From: a virus
Direction: 5' to 3' (one strand)
DNA: 41,920 nt
Virus record (IMG/VR): IMGVR_UViG_3300028595_000024
Coordinates: 1 to 41,920 of that record
Shown: positions 23,670 to 29,142 of the stretch, in pieces
Layout: every line of letters starts with the position of its first letter
Numbering within the stretch: position 1 is the stretch's first letter
Translations under genes and position numbers: made by a program
The notes under the pieces: model-generated
Seen by the model: the letters and a program-made list of their open reading frames with translations, nothing else
What the model was told of the DNA's origin: nothing
The model's database searches: none

Positions 23670-24086
23670 CTACCTCCCTATGTAGCCAGATCCAACGTGA
23701 GTACCTAAACAATCTGATCCCACAATATCGAAGGTAAGGATGGTTTCGTCCTGGTTTAGTGATCCCGTCAATTCAAACTCCCCGGAACATCCACTAAACC
23801 TTGTCGTCACTCCGAGCGTTATGGTCTTATCCCCTGCCGTTCCTGATACACTTCCCGAACCTTCTTTGAAATGGATTGTGCCTCTCACAAAATCCGCTAA
23901 ACTTTGCTCTAGGTAGGCGCTTATGCCGGCACTTTCCACCAGATTCGTGCTATATGATCCAATCCAATAGCCGGAAAAATCGCTAATAACCTCATCCGGC
24001 ACAATTGGAGGTAGTGGATTAGAGCTGTCTTTAGACTTATTACAAGAACATAACAACAACAAGCCTATTAATATGTATTTATTCAT
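23670..24086 (-). CDS. Secreted lipoprotein, candidate superinfection-exclusion factor
   Basis: The N-terminus MNKYILIGLLLLCSCNKSKD has a short basic head, a hydrophobic core and lipobox LCSC, so signal peptidase II would leave lipid-Cys15 at the start of the mature chain. Mature protein: a Pro-rich linker, then a beta-rich domain with YWIGSYSTNL, SGCSGEFELTGSLNQDETIL and DIVGSDCLGTHVGSGYIG; the two late Cys may bond. Phage lipoproteins in early arms (for example T5 Llp) often block receptors or DNA entry of rival phages; that role here is inferred. Overlaps the upstream stop by 8 bp. Confidence 0.82.
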   Translation of the reverse strand: MNKYILIGLLLLCSCNKSKDSSNPLPPIVPDEVISDFSGYWIGSYSTNLVESAGISAYLEQSLADFVRGTIHFKEGSGSVSGTAGDKTITLGVTTRFSGCSGEFELTGSLNQDETILTFDIVGSDCLGTHVGSGYIGR

Positions 24087-24345
24087 AATAAACCTCCATT
24101 TCCGTCATTTCGAATCTATCCATCATTTTCTTGTAATGCAAAGTATCTTTGAAGGGTTTTAATTTAATGTTACGCCCAATTCGCAAGGCCTCACACAATA
24201 GCCTTCTAAGCCCCATATTTTGATTCTGAGAGCCTAAAATATACCTTATGGCTTGGATATCGTCCCGGTCTAAATTATGCCATTCGCCCTGGTTTCTATC
24301 CTGCCATGCCAATACCCTTTTATTGCTGTTTATTATGTAGTTCAT
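24079..24345 (-). CDS. Hypothetical protein, 88 aa
   Basis: Starts after GGAGGGCTGAAGAT. The first 18 residues are strand-like (MNYIINSNKRVLAWQD), the rest helical and basic: LDRDDIQAIRYILGSQNQNM, GLRRLLCEALRIGRNIKLKP. Family not recognised. Its ribosome site forms the last codons and stop of the upstream repeat gene. Confidence 0.65.
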   Translation of the reverse strand: MNYIINSNKRVLAWQDRNQGEWHNLDRDDIQAIRYILGSQNQNMGLRRLLCEALRIGRNIKLKPFKDTLHYKKMMDRFEMTEMEVYYE

Positions 24346-24349
24346 ATCT

Positions 24350-24748
24350 TCAGCCCTCCTTAATTAATTCCCGAATATCTACCCCCTTCTCCCTTTCCTC
24401 TTCCGTTATTTCGCATTCATCAATGTCCCCGGTAAGCCCATCGACATTCCCGGTGATCCCATCGACATTCCCGGAAATCCCATCGACATTCCCATAAATC
24501 CTACTGACGCACCCGGAAAGCCCATCGATGTCCCCGGAAATACCGCTGACGTTCCCGGAAATACTACTGACGTTACCGAAAATATCACTGACGTCCCCGG
24601 TGATCTTATCAACATTCCCGAAAATACCGCTGGCGTTCCCGAAAATACCGGAGATATCACCGAAAACCCTATCATGAACCCCTGCTGTCATCTTCCCGTC
24701 TTTATAATAATAGACTTTAACTTCCTTTTTCTCTAAACACTTTCGCAT
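24350..24748 (-). CDS. Heptapeptide (G-N-V-D-G-I-S) repeat protein
   Basis: The 132-aa protein has an N-terminal 25-residue head (MRKCLEKKEVKVYYYKDGKM), about 12 heptapeptides of the form G-[ND]-[VI]-[SD]-x-[IL]-[STFY] (residues about 29-110), for example GNVDGISGNVDGITGNVDG, and a C-terminal DECEITEEEREKGVDIREL. I recall the ending DDCEITDEERxxGVDIxxL from other phage and plasmid proteins with the same repeats. A 7-residue period with Gly, Asn and regular Val/Ile favours a beta-solenoid. Function unknown. Confidence 0.75.
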   Translation of the reverse strand: MRKCLEKKEVKVYYYKDGKMTAGVHDRVFGDISGIFGNASGIFGNVDKITGDVSDIFGNVSSISGNVSGISGDIDGLSGCVSRIYGNVDGISGNVDGITGNVDGLTGDIDECEITEEEREKGVDIRELIKEG

Positions 24749-24761
24749 ACCCTCAACCCTC

Positions 24762-25265
24762 CTATAATTTGCAGGGCATTATTAGCCCATAAGTGTTTTT
24801 GTCTGAATTGGTAACTTCTATGGCGTTTTCATGGTTTTCAAATGAGAGAGTCACTACATCTTCCCCCATAGCCTGAGACAGTTCATACAGCTTTTTAGCG
24901 TTTAGCATTACTTGTAACTTAATTTCCCTCCCTTTTTCTGGTATTATACGTTGCCACCTTGGGAAGTATATATCCTTATCTCTATCTCTTTTCTTTGTCA
25001 TGCCATTTACACTTTGCTCGTCCTCAGTTAATTCAAGGGGAATCGATCTTTTTTGTGATTCTTTAAGTAAGTCCTTGTCAACATAACCATTAGGTATATT
25101 TTCCCCTTCTAGAACGTTTACCTTAATTTTAACAAGACTCCTGCCATTGGTCGCTACAATAACTTTCCCCCCGTCATGGTCATCAATATAGGGATTTAAT
25201 AACGGTACCCTATAATTATCTTTGCTAACTACCTTTTCAATCTTGTATCTTTTATCTAGTAACAT
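24762..25265 (-). CDS. Sliding-clamp-like (DnaN-fold) protein
   Basis: The 167-aa protein resembles parts of bacterial beta clamp: VIVATNGRSLVKIKVNV (the DGxRLa strand), FPRWQRIIPE (the FPdy...iP segment), LNAKKLYELSQAMG and the end NTYGLIMPCKL (compare YVVMPMRL). A full clamp has about 370 aa in three domains; this one could hold about one and a half, so it may work as a higher oligomer like PCNA-type clamps or bind the host clamp. It would raise processivity of the polymerase at 16456. The start follows AAAAAGGAGAAATAAAATT. Confidence 0.68.
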   Translation of the reverse strand: MLLDKRYKIEKVVSKDNYRVPLLNPYIDDHDGGKVIVATNGRSLVKIKVNVLEGENIPNGYVDKDLLKESQKRSIPLELTEDEQSVNGMTKKRDRDKDIYFPRWQRIIPEKGREIKLQVMLNAKKLYELSQAMGEDVVTLSFENHENAIEVTNSDKNTYGLIMPCKL

Positions 25266-25367
25266 AATTTTATTTCTCCTTTTTTATCATTTCATTGTGG
25301 ATCACATTAATAATATATTCCTCATCACAAATGCCCCAGAACTCTCAACCCTCCTATTTTTGGATAA

Positions 25368-25559
25368 TTAAAACTCATTGTCATGTTCTTCAATTCTTCT
25401 TTCTTCCTCCGCAATTTTTTCTTGGAACCTGTCCCGCATCTTTTCAACCTCTGAGTCTGGCATCAATATCGCATACGGCCCAAGTGTCCCGATCAAAACG
25501 GTTCGGAAATTTTTAATTTGTTCAGGGGTCATTTTGTCACTCATTTTGAATTTAGTCAT
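25368..25559 (-). CDS. Hypothetical protein, 63 aa
   Basis: Starts after AAAAGGGGGAAGCT. Reads MTKFKMSDKMTPEQIKNFRT, a short hydrophobic turn (VLIGTLGPYAILM), then an acidic coiled helix (EVEKMRDRFQEKIAEEERRI). Family unknown. Confidence 0.65.
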   Translation of the reverse strand: MTKFKMSDKMTPEQIKNFRTVLIGTLGPYAILMPDSEVEKMRDRFQEKIAEEERRIEEHDNEF

Positions 25560-25643
25560 AGCTTCCCCCTTTTACCTTTGATCCACGTCCGGCGCGAGTA
25601 TCCCATACCCGCCCCAGTCCCGGACTAAATTAATCCCCGCCGG

Positions 25644-25958
25644 CTATAGCGTGCCGCGCTCCACGGAGTCTTCAATCTTTACCGCGTACCCTCTTGGATC
25701 TCCGTCGATCTTAAGACCGGGAACCTCGCCGCCCAAGATTTTGCAAACCCTTTTCCTCGCATCCGTTTGCTTTGATCCAAACCTCGCCGTACTTATAACC
25801 CCATTACAGTAATCCTCAACCTCCCGATGTGTGATCCCTTCCAGCCTACGCAATTCCCTAAGCGCGCGCCGCCCATCAAGCTTCTCATTCCCTATCATGC
25901 GCGCCAATTTTTCTAATGCTTCGACTTGCCTTTCCTCGTCTTTTAATAGTTTGCTCAT
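25644..25958 (-). CDS. Hypothetical basic protein, 104 aa, in a GC-rich island
   Basis: Starts after AAGGAGGCGAATACC. Helical and charged: QVEALEKLARMIGNEKLDGR, RALRELRRLEGITHREVEDY, then KQTDARKRVCKILGGEVPGL. The DNA is clearly richer in G and C than its neighbours. After its TAG the same frame stays open for 23 residues reading PAGINLVRDWGGYGILAPDV before a TAA. Function unknown; nucleic-acid binding is possible. Confidence 0.65.
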   Translation of the reverse strand: MSKLLKDEERQVEALEKLARMIGNEKLDGRRALRELRRLEGITHREVEDYCNGVISTARFGSKQTDARKRVCKILGGEVPGLKIDGDPRGYAVKIEDSVERGTL

Positions 25959-25971
25959 GGTATTCGCCTCC

Positions 25972-26166
25972 TTATAAGTTCCTCATTAGGTTTTTTGTTT
26001 TCTGAATTTGGCGGGCCGTCGGGACGACGCACCAATATTTGATCGCGCCCTCTGGGGCGCGCTCGGCGTCGAGTATCTCGCGCTTGGCCGCCTCGACACT
26101 GGCCGCGCGGGTTCTGATTGTTACCTCGCCCGCGTCGTGTTTAAGTGTGAATTCGTACGTTTTCAT
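25972..26166 (-). CDS. Small conserved phage protein, 64 aa
   Basis: Starts after AAAGGAGGACGAAACC. Reads MKTYEFTLKHDAGEVTIRT, SVEAAKREILDAERAPEGAI, VPTARQIQKTKNLMRNL. I recall this pattern (YxFTxxHDxGxxTixtxAxSxExAkxxIcxAExcPexAI) from phage and plasmid proteins of unknown function; a two-strand, two-helix fold is likely. It shares a leader sequence with the 26582 gene. Confidence 0.72.
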   Translation of the reverse strand: MKTYEFTLKHDAGEVTIRTRAASVEAAKREILDAERAPEGAIKYWCVVPTARQIQKTKNLMRNL

Positions 26167-26186
26167 GGTTTCGTCCTCCTTTTATT

Positions 26187-26216
26187 TTAGATCTGATCCT
26201 CTACTTTGTTGTTCAT
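26187..26216 (-). CDS. Possible 9-aa leader peptide
   Basis: An open frame of nine codons (MNNKVEDQI) with the same GGAGGGCTGAGAGT site that precedes several real genes. It ends just before the ribosome site of the 26166 gene. It may be a leader peptide or the remnant of a lost gene. Confidence 0.3.
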   Translation of the reverse strand: MNNKVEDQI

Positions 26217-26270
26217 ACTCTCAGCCCTCCATTATTTTATTGATACGACAACGAAACTTTATCTTTCCAA

Positions 26271-26582
26271 TCAATGTACGTTTAACTCCGGAACCTGATA
26301 TTGAATAGCCTCAACAATATAAAACAATTCGACTTTATCATTATTTTCAAAATACATTATTGCTTTTACTATCCTTTCAATATTTCCAAGTTCCCTTTCG
26401 GTAAGTTTCAATCTCTCTTTTGCTTGTTTTAATAGATTGTAACCTTCCCTATTCAACGGAATAGAAAACTGATAATTGCATATATATTTTGGTTCTTCTG
26501 GTAAATAAAAATCTCCAATATCGCATTTACCAGTCCCTATCAATATATTTATTCTATCTCTTAGTGGATTGTTAGTTTTCAT
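26271..26582 (-). CDS. Mg-chelatase-C / ComM C-terminal-like domain protein
   Basis: First gene of the minus arm. The 103-aa product ends with a helical segment LNREGYNLLKQAKERLKLTE, RELGNIERIVKAIMYFENND and ELFYIVEAIQYQV, which looks like the C-terminal lid domain of ComM/Mg chelatase (LSARAYxRxLRVARTIADLxGSExIxxxHIAEALQYR). The ATPase part is absent, so it may act as a decoy or partner of a host AAA protein, or simply share the fold. It is AT-rich, unlike the next genes. Start follows TGGAGGAATAAGATT. Confidence 0.6.
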   Translation of the reverse strand: MKTNNPLRDRINILIGTGKCDIGDFYLPEEPKYICNYQFSIPLNREGYNLLKQAKERLKLTERELGNIERIVKAIMYFENNDKVELFYIVEAIQYQVPELNVH

Positions 26583-26617
26583 AATCTTATTCCTCCATTT
26601 ATTTTAAATCTGATCTT

Positions 26618-26646
26618 AGTCTAGTCCTATGATTGACAAGTGTCAA
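26618..26646 (-). promoter_or_regulatory. Early promoter TTGACA-17-TAGACT in a palindrome
   Basis: TTGACA (26641-26646) and TAGACT (26618-26623) have 17-bp spacing, about 40 bases before the first minus-arm gene. The -35 box is half of the inverted repeat TTGACA-AG-TGTCAA (26633-26646), so an outward plus-strand -35 also exists. Confidence 0.65.
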
Positions 26647-26886
26647 CAGCTATTTTGAAATAATTTATAAATAGCACAATATCAATCATTTTATACATTA
26701 TAATAATTAGGTATAAATCAAATGCAATAATAATGCAATATACTAGCTTAATAACTGCTCTATATCCTATTTATATAGGTGCTATATTATGAGGTCTGAT
26801 ATATTATTTTATCACCTCCTAAATAAAAAAATATATCTTAGAGCATCAACTGTTTTTAAAATTATTTTCTTTATTTTAGGCTAATT
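26647..26886. other. AT-rich intergenic region, possible origin or control region
   Basis: About 240 bp without a gene and strongly AT-rich. It holds a repeated GCAATA (in AATGCAATAATAATGCAATA), an inverted repeat CCTATTTATATAGG and several TATA-like stretches. Origin or operator functions are possible; nothing definite is seen. Confidence 0.4.
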
Positions 26887-27287
26887 TGCCCTAAAACAGG
26901 GGCATATAGTAGAGGGGCACTGTGCGAGCAGAGCTTTTCTCACATTTCTTGGATCTTGATCGGGTGATACCGGGACATACGGCTGAATGAAGCTGTATGT
27001 GGCATAGGAGCATCATCTCTTATGACACGAAGGAAAGGACACTTTCCAGACTTTCTGTGACGGAAGCAAATGAAAGGATCAATCGCTACCGCGAGCGATA
27101 AAGCGGTTGTTCTCGCTTTGAACTGAAACGAGCATAAACCGGGGTCAACGGAGTGGTTTTGACAGCTTAGGATTCTCCGCCCGTACTAGGGATATAAACC
27201 ATCTGAAGGGTCACTGCACAAATTGGCTGTGCAGGTAACACAAACTTTTTACTAGAGCTATCCCTAGTAAAAAGAAAAGCTGTGTTA
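26887..27287 (+). ncRNA. Candidate large structured RNA upstream of terS
   Basis: About 400 nt with no gene and at least nine strong hairpins on the plus strand: TGCCCT/AGGGGCA (26887-26904); a 10-bp stem ACATACGGCT/AGCTGTATGT (26975-27000); GGAAAG-GACA-CTTTCC (27032-27047); ATCGCT/AGCGAT (27082-27099); CGGTT/AACCG enclosing CTCG/CGAG (27103-27141); GTCAA/TTGAC (27144-27163); CTGCACA/TGTGCAG (27214-27234); and a final stem TAACACA/TGTGTTA enclosing CTTTTTACTAG/CTAGTAAAAAG (27236-27287). TACTAGGGAT (27184-27193) also pairs perfectly with ATCCCTAGTA (27260-27269), which would break the last stem. I cannot place it in a known RNA class. Strand is inferred from terS. Confidence 0.68.
27245..27274 (+). 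promoter_or_regulatory. Switch-like hairpin before terS
   Basis: An 11-bp perfect stem with an 8-base loop, extended by a 7-bp outer stem (27236-27242 with 27281-27287). Ten bases of its 3' side can pair instead with 27184-27193. It lacks a U-tract, so it is better described as an attenuator or switch than an intrinsic terminator. Confidence 0.5.
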
Positions 27288-27305
27288 TGTTTAAATTTAA
27301 ATTTT

Positions 27306-27779
27306 ATGAACGAAGATAAAAGAAAAGAACTAGAAGAAATGCTATCCCCTGCACTAGGCCGTAAGCCTTGTGCAAGAGCGCATTTATTCGATAGAACAGC
27401 TCAGGAGTTATTCTTAAAGCACTATTTTAAAACAGGGAATATGTCTAAAGCTGCCGATGTTACTGGTTTTGATAGGCGTACAGTCTTTTTACAGCTTCAG
27501 AAGAACCCTCAATTCAAACATGATTTCGAGATGGTGAAGAAAGCCATTAAGCACGATTTAGAAGAAGTGATGATGGAGAATGCTAAAACGCCTAGAGGCT
27601 ATTTAGACCGTATAACTTTTTTACGTCGTCATTTCCCAGAAGAGTATAACCCTAAGATTCAGGAAGCTAAGTATCTCAAGCAGGATGATTCAAGGCTCAA
27701 TAAATTGTTGGATATTTTGGATGCTAAGGTCATAGATGTGAATGAGGAAAAGACTAAGGAAAATGACGAAAATGCTTAA
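27306..27779 (+). CDS. terS: Terminase small subunit-like protein
   Basis: I take ATG 27306 (MNEDKRKELEEMLSPALG); a GTG at 27282 lies inside the preceding hairpin. No good ribosome site is seen for either. The 157-aa product has an HTH: FLKHYFKTGNMSKAADVTGF, DRRTVFLQLQKNPQFKHDF, followed by helices and ITFLRRHFPEEYNPK, an arrangement and ending typical of small terminases (helix-turn-helix, then LKARxPExYx). It should recognise the packaging site and load the large subunit. Its distance from terL (1.4 kb) is unusual but the intervening genes are tiny. Confidence 0.72.
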   Translation: MNEDKRKELEEMLSPALGRKPCARAHLFDRTAQELFLKHYFKTGNMSKAADVTGFDRRTVFLQLQKNPQFKHDFEMVKKAIKHDLEEVMMENAKTPRGYLDRITFLRRHFPEEYNPKIQEAKYLKQDDSRLNKLLDILDAKVIDVNEEKTKENDENA

Positions 27780-28165
27780 TAATACGGTGATTGGGATAGA
27801 AATGTATGAGACACAACGGTTTTCGTCATCCTGAACCAAAAATAATGGCCTATTTTGCTCTATTTCGTCCCTATTCAACCGTTTGAATTGCAATATGCAG
27901 GTAGGGTAGTACCAGGACATCATAAAACATTCAATGCAGGGCAAATGTGAGCGATTTAGAGGTATTGTGTAACTTGTAGGCCAATAAACATTCGATATTG
28001 TTTCAATTACGCATCATAATAAACATTATCAGAAGCAAATGCTTTGTAAAAAGCATGCTTATTCAAGCGTTTGAATTGACCAAATCCCCCATAGGGGGGT
28101 GGATATAGTTATAAGACGGTAACAGCTACTAATATAAAATCAAAAAGTGAAAGAGGGGAGAACAC
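27780..28165 (+). promoter_or_regulatory. Gene-free region with two 18-bp palindromic repeats; candidate pac, origin or late promoter
   Basis: ATTCAA-C-CGTTTGAATTG (27873-27890) and ATTCAA-G-CGTTTGAATTG (28061-28078) differ at one base and are 188 bp apart; each is an imperfect palindrome. Also present: AATAAACATT twice (27983 and 28018), a hairpin ATGCTTT-GTAA-AAAGCAT near 28040-28058, CCCCCATAGGGGGG (about 28085-28098), and TATAGT before the first late genes. No open frame fits. Confidence 0.55.
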
Positions 28166-28345
28166 ATGAGATTTCCACAAATAGAGCCCATACGATTGAA
28201 GGAGAGGGCATCGAAGCTGAGGTTAATGGAGAAGTTGGACGAGATAATAGGGGTGGTGAACGTATTGAGTGAGGAGATGACGAAGATAACGGAGGGATTT
28301 GAGAGGGCCAGGGAGAAGCTAAGCCAATGTGAGAAGGGGAAATAA
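28166..28345 (+). CDS. Small helical protein, 59 aa
   Basis: Starts after GAGGGGAGAACAC. Reads MRFPQIEPIRLKERASKLRL, then VVNVLSEEMTKITEGFERAR: a single amphipathic helix with coiled-coil character. It shares its last base with the next start (TAATG). Function unknown. Confidence 0.6.
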   Translation: MRFPQIEPIRLKERASKLRLMEKLDEIIGVVNVLSEEMTKITEGFERAREKLSQCEKGK

Positions 28346-28524
28346 TGATCCCGAACGGCACGTATCTTTCTGTTCGAGTGGAGAATTTGCTGAAGGAGTT
28401 CGCGGAGACGGCGAATCCTGAGAATTTTGAAGTAGAGCTGCCCAAGATGACGATGAGGATGTGCGAGTTGTTTTATGACGAATTGGAATACAAGTACCGG
28501 CTCAGGGTGCCGAAGGGAAAGTAG
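28345..28524 (+). CDS. Small hypothetical protein, 59 aa
   Basis: Coupled to the previous gene by TAATG. Reads MIPNGTYLSVRVENLLKEFA, then ELPKMTMRMCELFYDELEYK and a basic tail YRLRVPKGK. Family unknown. Position in the packaging module suggests late expression. Confidence 0.6.
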   Translation: MIPNGTYLSVRVENLLKEFAETANPENFEVELPKMTMRMCELFYDELEYKYRLRVPKGK

Positions 28525-28526
28525 CT

Positions 28527-28637
28527 ATGTGGCCTTTTTCGAGTAAGAAAACGTGGAAAGGGTGGGTGATGGGTGTTTTGGAGAAAATGCTCATTATGTT
28601 GGCGGGAGCCGCCGTCAGAAAAAATTTTAAAAAATAA
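28527..28637 (+). CDS. Small membrane-active protein, 36 aa
   Basis: Starts 2 bases after the previous stop. Reads MWPFSSKKTWKGWVMGVLEK, MLIMLAGAAVRKNFKK: basic ends around a hydrophobic helix (about residues 13-30). Such cationic one-helix products in phages are often membrane proteins. Ribosome site is weak. Confidence 0.45.
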   Translation: MWPFSSKKTWKGWVMGVLEKMLIMLAGAAVRKNFKK

Positions 28638-28649
28638 GTAAAAGAAGGA

Positions 28650-28706
28650 GTGGCGGATCTAGCCGAGGAATACGAGGCGGAACGAAGAGCTCCGAAGGAG
28701 CGATGA
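28650..28706 (+). CDS. Possible 18-aa peptide
   Basis: A GTG frame (MADLAEEYEAERRAPKER) ending inside the following small gene. The ribosome site is too close to the start, so support is weak; it fills the gap between two genes. Confidence 0.22.
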   Translation: MADLAEEYEAERRAPKER

Positions 28707-28708
28707 GT

Positions 28709-28756
28709 ATGCCTTGCGGTAAAAGAAAGAAGGGAAGAAAAGGAGGACGTAAGTGA
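28709..28756 (+). CDS. Tiny very basic Cys-containing protein, 15 aa
   Basis: Reads MPCGKRKKGRKGGRK, with AAGGAG 8 bases before the ATG; an ATG two codons earlier is possible. I recall small phage products with the same MPCGKK opening. Ten of fifteen residues are Lys, Arg or Gly. Its TGA overlaps the GTG of the next gene. Confidence 0.5.
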   Translation: MPCGKRKKGRKGGRK

Positions 28757-29142
28757 AGAAGATTTTAGGATGTTTGTGTGGACTTTTATTTTTTGTGGGA
28801 ACGGCCCAGGCGGGCGGCCAATATATCGAATCGTTGGCGACGACGATTTATATTAATCAGGTGGAGGTGTCGTCTGTTACGGCGACGGCGCTATACACGG
28901 GGTCGGCGGATCTGGCGGGGAGAACGAAAACATGTTTTCAATCCGTGGATGGGACGTATGGAGTTTGGTTGGGAACATCCAGCTCTGTTACGGCGACAAA
29001 CGGTTGGTATATTGGGGATAAAGACAATCCCAACAATTCCGTGTGTTTTCCTTTTGGGAATAATTACACGTTTTATGGTCTAGGAGAGACAGGACAGCTT
29101 ACAACCAATTTGGCTGTCATTGAGATACGTCAGAAGAATTGA
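28753..29142 (+). CDS. Exported beta-rich protein with Sec signal peptide
   Basis: GTG start after AGGAGGACGTAA, overlapping the previous stop (GTGA). The 129-aa protein opens with a classic signal peptide, MKKILGCLCGLLFFVGTAQA, with cleavage expected after AQA (residue 20). The mature 109 residues are strands: TTIYINQVEVSSVTATALYT, FQSVDGTYGVWLGTSSSV, NNSVCFPFGNNYTFYGLGE. The strand pattern resembles the small head protein at 33383. A periplasmic or surface protein is expected; an exported product between terS and terL is unusual. Two Cys (C62, C97) could bond. Confidence 0.68.
   Translation: MKKILGCLCGLLFFVGTAQAGGQYIESLATTIYINQVEVSSVTATALYTGSADLAGRTKTCFQSVDGTYGVWLGTSSSVTATNGWYIGDKDNPNNSVCFPFGNNYTFYGLGETGQLTTNLAVIEIRQKN

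Noticed and set aside
25556-25606. 16-aa frame MGYSRRTWIKGKRGKL
   Set aside because: Short, poor ribosome site; overlap with the next ATG is likely chance in GC-rich DNA.
26887-27287. tmRNA, RNase P RNA or group I intron
   Set aside because: No tRNA-like ends with CCA, no GAGGAAAGTCC element, and no group I core (P, Q, R, S) that I can see; the flanking gene is not interrupted.
27780-27805. TAATACGGTGATTGGG, resembling a T7 RNA polymerase promoter
   Set aside because: Only the first seven bases agree, and no single-subunit RNA polymerase gene is present.
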